Notes: a model not told the origin generated them from the letters alone. A DNA stretch of 35,483 nucleotides from Actinomycetaceae bacterium (GCA_030532515.1 JAUNKY010000018.1:1-35483), one strand, 5' to 3'. Shown: positions 1 to 9,133, numbered from the stretch's first letter. Numbers and translations are program-made.

Positions 1-48
1 AAAACCGCCGCACACAGTAAAACCGCCGCCTGTACTAAAGCGGATATA

Positions 49-83
49 AAAATCCGCCGCCCCTAAAAGAGGCGACGGATTTT
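49..83 (-). terminator. hairpin terminator after the DUF4191 gene
   Basis: Bases 49-61 pair with 71-83 (AAAATCCG with CGGATTTT, one C/A mismatch, then CGCC with GGCG) around a 9-base loop. On the minus strand it lies about 40 bases past the stop of the DUF4191 gene. The A/T ends give a U-tract in either direction, so it could serve a gene to the left as well. Bases 1-48 hold only CCGCCGC-rich sequence that partly repeats the stem; I see no gene there. Confidence 0.7.
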
Positions 84-122
84 AACTAAGCCAAAAGGTA
101 AGCGCTAAGTTAGTTAGAAAAC

Positions 123-848
123 TCAGCGTCCTCTAAAAGCACGACGGCTAACCTTAGCGCGTGCCTTAGCTGGATCGATCGAGTGAGGCATCCCGCCCTG
201 CATCTTTACATTAGAAAGAGCCTGCAAACGGTTAGCAACCAAAGGAACTTCATCGCGACGCAGAGCTTTAGGAAGCTTACGCAATGCCTTCTCAACATTC
301 TCCAAAGCTACCTGACCCTCGTCATTACCAACATAAATCACATGGACCGGCACGTTGGAAACCACGCGCTGAGTCTGCTTACGTTCACGGTCAACCAGTT
401 CAGAAACTCGTGCCTTAGGGCCTTCTGCAAGTAGAACAACTCCGGCACGACCAAACATACGCCACACCAGATCCTGCTGGCGGTTCGCTGCAATAGGCTG
501 CTTTTCAACAGTCCAACCAGTACGGATCTGGGAAATAACCCCATAAACAGCGCCAGTGTGACCGTCAATCTGACGGTACAGAGCCTTCTTTACCAACCAA
601 CCCAAAATCATCAACGGAGTGAGGAAAAGGAAAGTCAGTGAGAAGAACAGGTTGAAGATCCAGTGCGCACCCAAAAAGTAGTTAATGGTTGCAATAGAAC
701 CAACTACCGCTACGGTGGCAAGTAGCAGCCACCAAGGCAACTGGGGGAAGCTACGCTTCGTAATCTTATAGGCGTCACTTAGGTTATGGTACCAACGACG
801 CTTTGCCGGCTGAGCAGCCGCTGCCTGAGAAACTTCACTTTTAGCCAT
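123..848 (-). CDS. DUF4191 family membrane protein
   Basis: The 241-residue protein has a basic N-terminus, two hydrophobic segments at about residues 39-59 and 64-86, then a cytoplasmic-looking basic domain rich in Lys and Arg. Length, topology and the motif run ending in SRRAFRGR match the actinobacterial DUF4191 family. In mycobacteria this family sits next to lipA and lipB (Rv2219 beside Rv2218/Rv2217), and here it is near the lipoyl-bearing E2 gene, so a link to lipoylation or E2 biology is an inference from context only; no biochemical function is known to me. The start ATG at 848 follows an AAGAAGA ribosome-binding site and lies 16 bases after the MFS gene stop, suggesting one transcript. 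The hairpin at 49-83 ends it. Confidence 0.85.
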   Translation of the reverse strand: MAKSEVSQAAAAQPAKRRWYHNLSDAYKITKRSFPQLPWWLLLATVAVVGSIATINYFLGAHWIFNLFFSLTFLFLTPLMILGWLVKKALYRQIDGHTGAVYGVISQIRTGWTVEKQPIAANRQQDLVWRMFGRAGVVLLAEGPKARVSELVDRERKQTQRVVSNVPVHVIYVGNDEGQVALENVEKALRKLPKALRRDEVPLVANRLQALSNVKMQGGMPHSIDPAKARAKVSRRAFRGR

Positions 849-864
849 GTTTATATTGATCTTC

Positions 865-2076
865 TTATCGTTCTTTAAGCGCTAGGAATAAACCTACTAC
901 TGCAATAATAATACCTGTTAATGACGCAGTCACAAACGCAAAGAAATCACCGTGAGACTGTGCCACTGCACCAACTAAAGCAGCCCCGAAAGAAACCCCA
1001 ATAGTTACCGAAGATTGCATCGCGGTCATCGCAATCGAAACCCCATTAGCAGGCGCTAAGTTCTCAGTAATCGAAAACGCTGTAACCATCCCCGGGCCCA
1101 CAAAAAGACCAATAAAGAAGAGAGTAAAAGCAGTCGCAGGAACGCCTCCAACGTAAGCCGTCACTAACGCCGCAGCTAAAACACCCGCCCCAGAAATAAC
1201 CAGTCGCTTAGGCAGCGAAAGGCTCTCTGGAATCAACACCGTGAAAATAGCCATTAGTGCAGAACCAAGCCCCATAGCCGAATAGATTAACCCGGCAGAA
1301 CCGCCCACACCCAACAACGTAGAACGCTCAGTTAAAGCAGACTGAATCCCGCCAAACAACATCCCAATCGCCGTCATCGCCAGGATAGTTGGCACGATCA
1401 TGGCTAAGACGGGCAATACCTTGACGGCACTGGCCGCAGATGCGGCATTGCGTTTGGCGGCGCCCTCGGCACCTACTTCAGGAGGAACCGGCGAAAATGC
1501 GAAAATCATGCCAACCGTTGCCGTCAGCAAGAAAGCAATCAAAAGCGGAATAACTGGCGCAAAAATAGAGGCGACAATCCCCACTAAAGCCGGTCCCAAC
1601 ACGAAAACTAACTCATCAGCCATTGATTCATAGGACAAAGCTGCGGAAAGCTCGTGTGGCATCCGCGTGGTAACCACCCAACGCGAACGGGTAAAAGAGC
1701 CAATCGGCAGGGCAGAAAAGCCCGCGATTACGGCGAAAAGTAGAATCAACGGGAGTGGCTGGTGGAACTGTACTGTGAGGAACAGCCCTAACAGCCCCAG
1801 CGCGTTGATGGGAGTTAAGTATTTCAAAGGAAGCTGCTGTCCGCGGCGATCTGCCCACTTACCAATCAAAGGACCGGCAATAGCGGCACTTAAAGCGGTT
1901 ACACCAGTGACTAAACCACCTGTAGCAACTGAACCTGTCGTGGCGGAAACAGCGGTGAGAACGCCAAGCGGCACCATTGCAAAAGGGGCACGAGCTGCGA
2001 AAGCAACTAGCAGAGATTTCCACCCAGCGATCTGGGGGAGGATTTTATAATGTGTTAACTTGTTCAAATGAGTCAT
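865..2076 (-). CDS. MFS transporter, 12-TM type
   Basis: About 403 residues, almost wholly hydrophobic with alternating Gly/Ala-rich helices. A typical major facilitator A-loop (GKWADRRGQQLP) follows the second or third helix. Substrate cannot be told from sequence; drug or small-molecule efflux is the usual guess for this Gly-Ala-rich type. An upstream in-frame ATG at 2103 would add nine residues, but the ATG at 2076 has a CGGAG ribosome-binding site eight bases before it, so I start there. The gene is followed 16 bases later by the DUF4191 gene and is divergent from the kinase-like gene at 2324. An acquired pump is possible, but base use looks like the neighbours. Confidence 0.85.
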   Translation of the reverse strand: MTHLNKLTHYKILPQIAGWKSLLVAFAARAPFAMVPLGVLTAVSATTGSVATGGLVTGVTALSAAIAGPLIGKWADRRGQQLPLKYLTPINALGLLGLFLTVQFHQPLPLILLFAVIAGFSALPIGSFTRSRWVVTTRMPHELSAALSYESMADELVFVLGPALVGIVASIFAPVIPLLIAFLLTATVGMIFAFSPVPPEVGAEGAAKRNAASAASAVKVLPVLAMIVPTILAMTAIGMLFGGIQSALTERSTLLGVGGSAGLIYSAMGLGSALMAIFTVLIPESLSLPKRLVISGAGVLAAALVTAYVGGVPATAFTLFFIGLFVGPGMVTAFSITENLAPANGVSIAMTAMQSSVTIGVSFGAALVGAVAQSHGDFFAFVTASLTGIIIAVVGLFLALKER

Positions 2077-2323
2077 ACGTAGGACTCCGGTTAGACTGCC
2101 CATCAGGGTCCGCAGACGCGGAGCAAACAGGCTGCGTCGTGCACCGCACGAAGCTAATCAATTCTACCCGCAAACTTGCCCAAACCAAAGCTGAGTTAAA
2201 AGTTTTAGTTAATCGTGTGCGTATTCGCTTCCTAAAAAGCCTGCTGGAAACGCCCTAAAGGAAGTTATCCACAGGATTTGGCGCGCCCTAGCGTCAGCGA
2301 GACGCATATGTTTTGCTGAGAGT
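2077..2323. promoter_or_regulatory. divergent intergenic region, MFS / kinase-like gene
   Basis: 247 bases with no convincing gene. It must hold the promoters of both divergent genes. An AT-rich patch near 2195-2213 is the likeliest promoter area, and a GGCGCGCC palindrome lies at 2280-2287. No clear operator is visible. Confidence 0.4.
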
Positions 2324-3661
2324 ATGGACTTCGCAGATTTACAGATAGTACGCCCTTTGGCAAATACGTCGCATGGACCGATTTTGCTGGTAACAGACGC
2401 GGACGGGCAGTTTCGGACCTTGCGTTTTCTAAGCCTGCCAGAGTTCGCTCAAAACCAAGAGCGACTTGCGCAGCTCCAACAGCAACGCTTTCAAAAGGCG
2501 GTGAATATTGTGGGAGTTTTTACCCAGCCACATCGGGCTGGGGTGGTCTGCGAATATGCAGAAGGGCAGACTTTAGCCGATTTGCTGTTGATCCCCGGCG
2601 CCGTGAAACCTAACCTTGCGAACTTCATTGCGCTGCGCCTTCAAGAAGCTTTACAAGAACTTCACGAAATGGGGCTTTTTCATGGGGATTTAACTCCGGC
2701 AAATATTGTGATTTCTACGCACGGGCAGGTTAAACTGATTGACTTTGCGACGGTTACTGGCGGTACTTTTGGGTACCGCGAAGAGGGTAAACCGCCCAGC
2801 GAAGAGACTGACTTGTATGCTTTTAGAAAGATTTGCTTGGAAATGGGAGCTGACGTGCCAGTAGAGTCCGCGCCGCTAGCAAAAGGGAACGGCGCCGCGG
2901 AAAATATAGAAAATCCTGTTGGCGCGGCAGAAAGTGAGTGGGGAGCAATACTATCTGAGGAAACTGCTGTTGGTACGTTGAGTCCGGCGGCTTTGCTGCG
3001 GGCAGACTTGGCTCGGGCCCAGACAGTAGCTGCCGTGCCCAGCCAAGTTTCTCGAGGGCGTCACAGTCGTCCACGGCGAAAATTAGGTGTTTATTTACAA
3101 CAGACTTTCAACCTGCGGGTTACTTTGGGTTTAACTTTGCTGATTGTAGGGGCATCTAGTTTTGGCTATTGGTTTCAAGGAAGTGCGGTTGAAAATCCGG
3201 CTGTGCAAGATGTTCCGGCGCTCAATGTGTTGAAAGCAAGTGACGCTAATAGCACGCAAACACAGGTGGGCGCTGACTTGGCCTGTATGAATCAAGCTGA
3301 TGCGGAAGCGATTGTGCGGTCCTTACTGAAACAACGCAACGAGGCTTTAGCCCAGTTAGATACGGCAAAACTACAGAACGTGTATGCTTCTGGTTCGGAT
3401 GCGGGAACTGCTGATGCAGCGCTGTTTAAACGTTTGGAAGCAGCCGGTGAGGTGGTAAATGGCTTGCGTTCGGAAATAAGCGATTTGCAGGTGGTTAGTT
3501 GCGCAGACGTGGTGACGCTGCGGCTACAACATAGGCTATTGGAACATGAGCGTTGTAACGCTAATAACTGTCAGGTGGTTCCCGTGGGACCAACCCGGTG
3601 GGAGCAGATCAGCTTAGTGGGACCAAACTGGCGGATTAAAGAAATTAAAGTGGGGGAGTGA
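2324..3661 (+). CDS. membrane-anchored protein kinase-like protein, probable pseudokinase
   Basis: 445 residues. Residues 1-175 follow the Ser/Thr kinase fold: a catalytic-loop motif HGDLTPANI at 120-128 (Asp122 and Asn127 kept) and a metal-binding Asp at 140, but in IDFAT instead of DFG. The glycine-rich loop is absent (the N-terminus reads LANTSHGPILLV), the ATP-binding Lys position appears to be Arg (TLRFL), and the activation segment and C-lobe are very short. One transmembrane helix lies at about 266-284, preceded by a basic stretch. The extracytoplasmic domain of about 160 residues carries four Cys (in LACM, VSCAD, ERCNANNC) that could form two disulfides. It resembles actinobacterial sensor kinases in architecture, but catalysis is doubtful. 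It is monocistronic, facing two hairpins at its 3' end. The start ATG has only a weak purine tract before it. Confidence 0.75.
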   Translation: MDFADLQIVRPLANTSHGPILLVTDADGQFRTLRFLSLPEFAQNQERLAQLQQQRFQKAVNIVGVFTQPHRAGVVCEYAEGQTLADLLLIPGAVKPNLANFIALRLQEALQELHEMGLFHGDLTPANIVISTHGQVKLIDFATVTGGTFGYREEGKPPSEETDLYAFRKICLEMGADVPVESAPLAKGNGAAENIENPVGAAESEWGAILSEETAVGTLSPAALLRADLARAQTVAAVPSQVSRGRHSRPRRKLGVYLQQTFNLRVTLGLTLLIVGASSFGYWFQGSAVENPAVQDVPALNVLKASDANSTQTQVGADLACMNQADAEAIVRSLLKQRNEALAQLDTAKLQNVYASGSDAGTADAALFKRLEAAGEVVNGLRSEISDLQVVSCADVVTLRLQHRLLEHERCNANNCQVVPVGPTRWEQISLVGPNWRIKEIKVGE

Positions 3662-3723
3662 ATGCTTCCCACGCTTGTTACGCACGTGGTTGTGTACCTA
3701 GCTTAGGTTTCTAAAACAAAACG

Positions 3724-3762
3724 TAGATCCCGCACCAAAACTACTGCTTGGTGCGGGATCTA
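3724..3762. terminator. 15-bp hairpin, convergent terminator 1
   Basis: Bases 3724-3738 are the exact reverse complement of 3748-3762, with a 9-base loop. It lies between the 3' end of the kinase-like gene and the 3' end of sucB, so it probably terminates the plus-strand transcript. There is no long T-run. Confidence 0.75.
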
Positions 3763-3774
3763 GCGGATACTTAG

Positions 3775-3807
3775 CATTAAGGCGGTTAGTATCTAACCGC
3801 CTTAATG
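3775..3807. terminator. 15-bp hairpin, convergent terminator 2
   Basis: Bases 3775-3789 pair perfectly with 3793-3807 around a TAT loop, 12 bases before the sucB stop on the minus strand. Together with the hairpin at 3724-3762 it separates the two convergent transcripts. Confidence 0.75.
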
Positions 3808-3819
3808 TCTAACTAAAGG

Positions 3820-5493
3820 TCACAGACCCAGTTCGCCTTCGAATTCGCCTGCTTCCAGGCGCTTCTTAACGGTCATCAGGTAACGGGCAGCGTCTGCGCC
3901 GTCGATCAGCTGGTGATCGTAGGACAGAGCCAAGTAAACCATGGAACGAACACCGATGGTTTCGTTGCCTTCAGCATCCTTAACGACCATTGGGCGCTTA
4001 ACGATGGTGCCCAGACCCAGGATAGCAACTTCTGGGGTATTCAGAACTGGGGTATCGAACAGTGCGCCACCGGAACCGGTGTTGGTGATGGTGAAGGTGG
4101 AGCCAGTCAGTTCGGAAACGTCTGCCTTGCCTTCACGAGTGCGCTTTGCCAGGTCGTTGATGGACTTAGCCAAGCCACCCAGGGTCAGGTCACCAGCGTT
4201 CTTAACAACTGGAACGAATAGGCCCTTTGGAGTGTCAACTGCGATGCCGATGTTTTCGTAGTCGTAGTAGGTTACTTCGTTGCCGTTGATAGTGGCGTTG
4301 ATCTTTGGATGCATCTTCAGAGCTTCAGTTGCAGCCTTGACGAAGAATGGCAGGAAGGTCAGGTTGGTGCCTTCGCGTTCAATGAAGCTTGCCTTTGCAC
4401 GTGCACGCAGGGAAGCAATCTTAGTTACGTCAACTTCGATTACCGTAGTCAGCTGTGCAGAAGTCTGCAAAGAGGTCATCATCCGCTTAGCAATGGTCTG
4501 ACGCAGGCGGCTCATCTTTTCGGTCTTGCCACGCAAAGTGGTATCAACTTCAATGTGAGGACCAGCAGCAACTGCAGGAGCTGCCGCTGGGGCAGCAGCA
4601 GGAGCAGCTAGCTTAGCTGCAGCTTCCAGAACGTCTTCCTTGCGGATACGTCCGCCAATACCAGTGCCAGTTACAGTGTTGAGATCAACGCCCTTATCCT
4701 TAGCCAGCTTGCGTACCAGTGGGGTTACGTAGATGCCAGCTGCTGGAGGCGGAACTGGGGCCGCAGCTGGAGCTGGCGCTGCCGGAGCAGCAGGTGCAGC
4801 AGGAGCTGGAGCAGGTGCTGGTGCAGCTGGAGCAGCCGGTGCTGGTGCTGGTGCAGGAGCTGCTACTGGAGCTGGGGCTGCTGGAACAGCTGGAGCTGCG
4901 GTAGGTGCGGAGGTTGAGATAATCGCCAAAACCTGACCAACAGCGGCAGTTTCATCTTCCTGCACGCGGATTTCAGCCAAGAAACCAGCTGCTGGGGAAG
5001 GAACTTCAGAGTCAACCTTGTCGGTAGAAACTTCCAGCAAAGGTTCGTCTTCAGCAACTTCGTCGCCAACGGCCTTCAACCAAGAGGTAACGACACCTTC
5101 AGTTACAGATTCACCCAAAGCAGGCAAAACTACTTCAACGCCGGTAGCTGGAGCAGCTGGAGCTGCCGCTGGAGCAGGCGTTTCAACTGGTGCTGGAGCA
5201 GCCACAGGAGCTTCGACAGGTGCTTCTGCTGGAGCAGGAGCCTGACCGCCTTCAGATGCGTCGCCGATTAGGCAAAGGCGACCGCCAACTGCAACAGTTT
5301 CGTCTTCAGCTGCGTAGATTTCCAAAACTACACCGGAAACTGGGGAAGGAACTTCAGAGTCAACCTTGTCGGTAGAAACTTCAACAATTGCTTCGTCAGC
5401 TTCCACAACATCACCCACCTGCTTCAACCAAGTGGTGACAACGCCTTCGGTTACAGATTCACCGAGCGCAGGCATTTCTACTACATGTGCCAT
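3820..5493 (-). CDS. sucB: 2-oxoacid dehydrogenase E2, dihydrolipoamide acyltransferase (SucB/DlaT type)
   Basis: 557 residues. Two lipoyl domains at about 1-77 and 119-195 each carry the lipoylation site [12 protein letters not shown]. They are joined by long Ala/Pro-rich linkers, followed by an E3/E1-binding domain (about 256-293, [15 protein letters not shown]) and a catalytic domain from about 318 ending in [11 protein letters not shown], the HxxxDG active-site motif. It passes acyl groups from an E1 to CoA; in actinobacteria this type of E2 serves pyruvate and/or 2-oxoglutarate dehydrogenase, and the sequence alone does not decide which. The gene starts with ATG after AAGGAGAC and follows lpdA by 36 bases, so E2 and E3 are co-transcribed. 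No E1 gene and no lipoylation enzyme is in the window. The linker DNA (about 4735-4900) is a low-complexity GCT/GCA/CCA run. Confidence 0.93.
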   Translation of the reverse strand: MAHVVEMPALGESVTEGVVTTWLKQVGDVVEADEAIVEVSTDKVDSEVPSPVSGVVLEIYAAEDETVAVGGRLCLIGDASEGGQAPAPAEAPVEAPVAAPAPVETPAPAAAPAAPATGVEVVLPALGESVTEGVVTSWLKAVGDEVAEDEPLLEVSTDKVDSEVPSPAAGFLAEIRVQEDETAAVGQVLAIISTSAPTAAPAVPAAPAPVAAPAPAPAPAAPAAPAPAPAPAAPAAPAAPAPAAAPVPPPAAGIYVTPLVRKLAKDKGVDLNTVTGTGIGGRIRKEDVLEAAAKLAAPAAAPAAAPAVAAGPHIEVDTTLRGKTEKMSRLRQTIAKRMMTSLQTSAQLTTVIEVDVTKIASLRARAKASFIEREGTNLTFLPFFVKAATEALKMHPKINATINGNEVTYYDYENIGIAVDTPKGLFVPVVKNAGDLTLGGLAKSINDLAKRTREGKADVSELTGSTFTITNTGSGGALFDTPVLNTPEVAILGLGTIVKRPMVVKDAEGNETIGVRSMVYLALSYDHQLIDGADAARYLMTVKKRLEAGEFEGELGL

Positions 5494-5529
5494 TTAATAT
5501 GTCTCCTTATATATGAGAGGGGGTGTTTA

Positions 5530-6906
5530 TCAGTCGTGAGCGTGCAGAGCCTTGCCAGCCAAAGCCAGCGCAGCTTCACCGATTGATTCGTTCTGAGTTG
5601 GGTGAGCGTGAATTAGCGCTGCCAAATCAGCTTCGTAAGCTTCCCAGTTAACCATCAGCTGGCCTTCACCAACCTGTTCGCCCATGCGAGCGCCGATAGC
5701 GTGGAAACCAACGATTGGGCCATCAACTACAGAAACCAGCTTCACAAAACCAGCGGTGTCAAGGATCTGGGACTTGCCGTTACCAGCCAAGTTGAACTCA
5801 ACGGCCTTAACCTTGTCTGCGCCGTACTTTTCCTTAGCCTGCTTTTCAGTCAAGCCAACAGAAGCGATTTCAGGTTCACAGAAAGTAACCTTTGGAATGC
5901 CGGTTTCGTCAACTGGAACAGGGTTCAAACCAGCAATTTCTTCCGCTACGAACAGACCCTGGGCAAAGCCACGGTGTGCCAGCTGCAAGCCAGGAACAAT
6001 ATCGCCAACTGCGTAAATGTTGCCAACGCCGGTGTGCAGGCGTTCGTTAACCAAAACGAAGCCACGATCCATGGGGATACCTACTTCTTCATAACCCATG
6101 TTGGCAGTTTGTGGGCCACGACCAATCGCAACCAGCAACACATCAGCGTCGTAAGTCTTGCCATCCGAAGTGGTTACGTGAACGCCCTGATCATCCTGAG
6201 TGACAGACTGGAACATAGTCTTAGTCTTGAAGTTGATCTTACGCTTGCGGAAAGCACGTTCCAGGTTCTTGGAAATCGCTTCATCTTCATTTGGAACCAG
6301 GTTTGGCAGACCTTCGATGATAGTTACATCAGTGCCGAAAGAGTTCCAAACAGAAGCGAATTCAACGCCAATAACGCCGCCACCCAAAATAACTGCGGAA
6401 GATGGGATCCATTCCATCTGCAACGCCTGGTCAGAGGTGATTACGCGACCTTCAATATTCAGACCTGGAATGGTCTTAGAGTAAGAACCGGAAGCCAAGA
6501 TAATATTCTTGCCACGGTAAGCACGACCGTCAACAGTTACGGTATCTGGAGCCGTCAGACGACCCCAGCCTTGAACGAAGTCGATGTTGCGGCTCTTAAC
6601 CAAGCCCTGCAGACCCTTGTACAGCTTGCCAATCACACCATCGCGGTATTCGGCAACGCGCTGCATATCAATCCCGTGGAATTCTGAGTTAACCCCAAAG
6701 AATGCAGAGTGCTTAACTGCTTCGGTAACTTCGGCTGCGTGCAGGTACGCCTTCGTAGGAATACAACCGCGGTGCAAGCAAGTGCCCCCCAGCTTATCTC
6801 CTTCGATGAGGGCAACCTTCAAGCCCAGCTGTGCGCCGCGCAATGCTGCAGCGTAGCCACCGGACCCGGCACCAAGAATGACAATGTCGTAAAGTTCTTC
6901 ACTCAC
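5530..6906 (-). CDS. lpdA: dihydrolipoyl dehydrogenase (E3)
   Basis: 458 residues from the GTG at 6906. An FAD-binding GAGSGGYAAA motif is near residue 12, the redox disulfide is GGTCLHRGCIPTK (Cys43, Cys48), a NAD-binding GGGVIGVEFAS follows mid-protein, and the C-terminal catalytic dyad is HAHPTQNE (His435, Glu440). It reoxidises the dihydrolipoyl groups of the E2 encoded directly downstream. An in-frame ATG 15 codons upstream exists, but the GTG has an AGAGGAG ribosome-binding site at ideal distance and gives the normal family N-terminus, so I use it. Cotranscribed with sucB. Confidence 0.95.
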   Translation of the reverse strand: MSEELYDIVILGAGSGGYAAALRGAQLGLKVALIEGDKLGGTCLHRGCIPTKAYLHAAEVTEAVKHSAFFGVNSEFHGIDMQRVAEYRDGVIGKLYKGLQGLVKSRNIDFVQGWGRLTAPDTVTVDGRAYRGKNIILASGSYSKTIPGLNIEGRVITSDQALQMEWIPSSAVILGGGVIGVEFASVWNSFGTDVTIIEGLPNLVPNEDEAISKNLERAFRKRKINFKTKTMFQSVTQDDQGVHVTTSDGKTYDADVLLVAIGRGPQTANMGYEEVGIPMDRGFVLVNERLHTGVGNIYAVGDIVPGLQLAHRGFAQGLFVAEEIAGLNPVPVDETGIPKVTFCEPEIASVGLTEKQAKEKYGADKVKAVEFNLAGNGKSQILDTAGFVKLVSVVDGPIVGFHAIGARMGEQVGEGQLMVNWEAYEADLAALIHAHPTQNESIGEAALALAGKALHAHD

Positions 6907-7091
6907 GTGATACTCCTCTGTGCAAAGTAGTTGGACCGACAATGGTCGCACTTAATCTTATTCTCTCACTTTTTAGCCTGCTTTGTCTGCGACAAGCAAA
7001 GAAAAATAACGTGAGAAAATAGCCAAAACTGGTTGAAAGCTCCGGGAATAAAATAGCTCCACCGGCGCCCTCGGAAAAGAGCTGAAAGAAA

Positions 7092-7132
7092 AGAAAAAAT
7101 AAGTGGCGCGCAGAAAACCCACACGCCACTTA
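7092..7132 (-). terminator. intrinsic terminator of pepA
   Basis: On the minus strand TAAGTGGCG (7132-7124) pairs with CGCCACTTA (7108-7100), followed directly by a T-rich run (complement of 7092-7099). It starts 6 bases after the pepA stop. The rest of 6907-7137 has no gene; it must contain the lpdA promoter and carries one CGCCCTCG octamer at 7066. Confidence 0.85.
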
Positions 7133-7137
7133 CTAAA

Positions 7138-8604
7138 TCAAACCAAAGTTTCGAGCCACTCGACCAAGGTCAAAACGCCCATGCCGGTAGCGCCCTGGGC
7201 ATTCGCCCCCCAGGCAGAACCTTCGTTAAACGCTGGACCCGCAATATCGATGTGTGCCCAAGGCTTCGCGCCTACGAACTCCTGCAAGAAGATGCCAGCG
7301 GTCAGCATACCGCCCCAGCGCACCCCAGAGTTCTTCAAATCCGCAACCGGCGTATTCAAAGTCTCACGCAGGTAGGAAGGCAGCGGAGCTGGCCACATAG
7401 CTTCCCCAACTTCATTCGCGGCTGCCACAATCACGTCGCGCACTTCTTCAGTGCCCAAAACGCCTGCGGTGCGTACGCCCAAACCCACCATCTGTGCCCC
7501 GGTCAAAGTTGCCACGTCAACGATCGCGTCGGTGTCAGACTCAGCAGCTAATGCCAGCGCATCCGCCATGACCAGGCGGCCCTCAGCATCGGTATTAGTA
7601 GTTTCAACACTAAGACCATTGCGCATGATCAGAACGTCAGAAGGACGCTGCGCAGTTGCGGAAGGCAGATTTTCAGCCAACGCCAGGTAGGTGGAAACAC
7701 CAACCGGCAGACCCAGCTTGGCAGCTGCCAAAGTAGCGGCTAATACGGTGGCTGCCCCAGCCATATCGCACTTCATCGTTTCCATCGATTCAGAAGGCTT
7801 CAAAGACAGGCCACCAGAATCGAAGGTAATTCCCTTACCAACGAAAGAAATGTGGCTCTGCGCATCCTGCGGCGTGTAAGAAAGCTTCACCAGGTAAGGC
7901 TTGTGAGTTGAGCCCTGCCCAACTGCCACAATGCCACCGCATTTTTCTGCCTGTAAACGCTCGAAGTCCCAAACTTCAACAGACAGCCCCAGTTCCGCAC
8001 CCGCTTTGGAAGCGTAGTCAGCAAAAGTTTCCGGGTAAAGGTCATTAGGAGCGCGATTAACCAGATCCATAACTTGAATCATGGCAGCTGATAAAACGGA
8101 AATCCGCTGCTGCGCGAGTTCTTCATCCAACTCGGCAGGAGCCAAAATTACCAGTTCTTCCAAGGAATTAACTTCGTGCTCACCATACTTTTTGAACTCG
8201 TAGTTACCTAAAATAGCTCCCACCCCGGCGCTGACAACTTCATCGAAAGTTTCATATTCGCCGGCCAGAACAACCTTCTTTGCCTTAGAGCCGCGTACCC
8301 CAATGGCTCCGTAGTGACGGTGGCGGCCAGTTCCCGCCATTTCAATCCCATCGTCAAAGCTAGTGCCGCGGCGCTTAGCCATCTCAGAAACTTCGGTACC
8401 CAGCAGCACAATCTGCTTTGCAGCGGTCCCGCAGGAAGGCAACAGTGTGCGCGCACCCGCTGCCGTAGCAGCGTTTAAATCGGCAGCAGCTTGCTTAACG
8501 GATTCGTTTTCCAAGTTGGAGGCGCCAGCTTCGCTAACATAAGCGACTAGCAGATCGGCGTTAACTTCAGAGGGGTTATCGTAAATGAAAGAAATATTAG
8601 TCAT
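7138..8604 (-). CDS. pepA: leucyl aminopeptidase, M17 family
   Basis: 488 residues. The C-terminal M17 catalytic domain shows the metal- and substrate-binding motif GKGITFDSGG (Lys257, Asp262) and the signature NTDAEGR at 337-343. The N-terminal half is the divergent macro-like domain typical of the family. It removes N-terminal residues from peptides in the cytosol, forming a hexamer with two metals per subunit in known members. A pepB-type M17 gene also neighbours dlaT in mycobacteria, so the context is conserved. The ATG at 8604 has no ribosome-binding site, but a TACACT -10 ends six bases before it, so translation is probably leaderless. A strong terminator follows. Confidence 0.95.
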   Translation of the reverse strand: MTNISFIYDNPSEVNADLLVAYVSEAGASNLENESVKQAAADLNAATAAGARTLLPSCGTAAKQIVLLGTEVSEMAKRRGTSFDDGIEMAGTGRHRHYGAIGVRGSKAKKVVLAGEYETFDEVVSAGVGAILGNYEFKKYGEHEVNSLEELVILAPAELDEELAQQRISVLSAAMIQVMDLVNRAPNDLYPETFADYASKAGAELGLSVEVWDFERLQAEKCGGIVAVGQGSTHKPYLVKLSYTPQDAQSHISFVGKGITFDSGGLSLKPSESMETMKCDMAGAATVLAATLAAAKLGLPVGVSTYLALAENLPSATAQRPSDVLIMRNGLSVETTNTDAEGRLVMADALALAAESDTDAIVDVATLTGAQMVGLGVRTAGVLGTEEVRDVIVAAANEVGEAMWPAPLPSYLRETLNTPVADLKNSGVRWGGMLTAGIFLQEFVGAKPWAHIDIAGPAFNEGSAWGANAQGATGMGVLTLVEWLETLV

Positions 8605-8610
8605 GCTTTT

Positions 8611-8616
8611 AGTGTA
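8611..8616 (-). promoter_or_regulatory. -10 element of pepA, leaderless start
   Basis: TACACT on the minus strand, then six bases (AAAAGC), then the ATG. This spacing places transcription start at or next to the A of ATG. No Shine-Dalgarno sequence is present. Confidence 0.5.
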
Positions 8617-8655
8617 GCGAAACAGCTAAAGGCATGTGGAACTGGATACTAATTT

Positions 8656-9117
8656 TTAAACCCCGCCGGGGAAGCCTAACTGCTTCCACGCTTCGTACAG
8701 AACGATTGAAGCTGAGTTAGTCAGATTCAAAGAACGCCGCTGTGGAAGCATGGGAATACGAACTTTTTTAGCTAAACGAGGGTGTTCTAAAACCCATTCA
8801 GGTAATCCCGTGCTCTCTTTGCCAAAAAGTAAGCCGTCGCCGTCAGCATAGTTAATATCAGCGTAAAACTCGGTGGCGTGCCCGGTGAAAGCATAAATAT
8901 TTCCCGGAACCGCAGCCAGCGCCGATTCTAAGTCCGGGTGGGTTTGTACGTGGGCTAAATCGTGGTAATCCAACCCGGCGCGACGCAGTTTTGCATCCTC
9001 CATGTCAAAGCCGAAAGGCTCAACTAAATGGAGCATACTGCCAGTGCAGGCAGAGAGGCGGATGGCGGCGCCAGAGTTCCCAGCGATTTCAGGTTCAAAA
9101 TAAATAATGTGCAGCAC
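8656..9117 (-). CDS. trmL: tRNA (cytidine/uridine-34 2'-O)-methyltransferase, TrmL type
   Basis: 153 residues, the normal size of single-domain SPOUT methyltransferases. Family motifs are visible in order: the N-terminal EIAGNSGAAIRL region, LHLVEPFGF, LRRAGLDYHD, LFGKESTGLPE (SAM-binding knot) and MLPQRRSLNLTNSASIVLYEAW. Members methylate the ribose at the wobble position of certain tRNAs. The Asn-Thr-Gly of the usual NTGNIAR motif is changed to ENSGAAIR here, a small deviation. The GTG at 9117 lacks a ribosome-binding site and follows TAAACT by seven bases, so it may be leaderless, although the PEBP gene stops only 16 bases upstream. Confidence 0.9.
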   Translation of the reverse strand: MLHIIYFEPEIAGNSGAAIRLSACTGSMLHLVEPFGFDMEDAKLRRAGLDYHDLAHVQTHPDLESALAAVPGNIYAFTGHATEFYADINYADGDGLLFGKESTGLPEWVLEHPRLAKKVRIPMLPQRRSLNLTNSASIVLYEAWKQLGFPGGV

Positions 9118-9124
9118 GTTGTTT

Positions 9125-9130
9125 AGTTTA
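9125..9130 (-). promoter_or_regulatory. -10 element of trmL, leaderless start
   Basis: TAAACT on the minus strand, seven bases before the GTG start. It sits in the short gap after the PEBP gene and would give trmL its own transcript. Confidence 0.4.
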
Positions 9131-9133
9131 GCT

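Noticed and set aside
4733-4936. Gly/Ala-only open frame inside sucB
   Set aside because: It is the complement of the Ala/Pro linker code in the E2 and has no independent coding signs.
5701-6687. Long open frame (328 codons) on plus, antisense to lpdA
   Set aside because: Its translation has no family features, it lies wholly inside a well-supported lpdA, and openness follows from the codon bias of the opposite strand.
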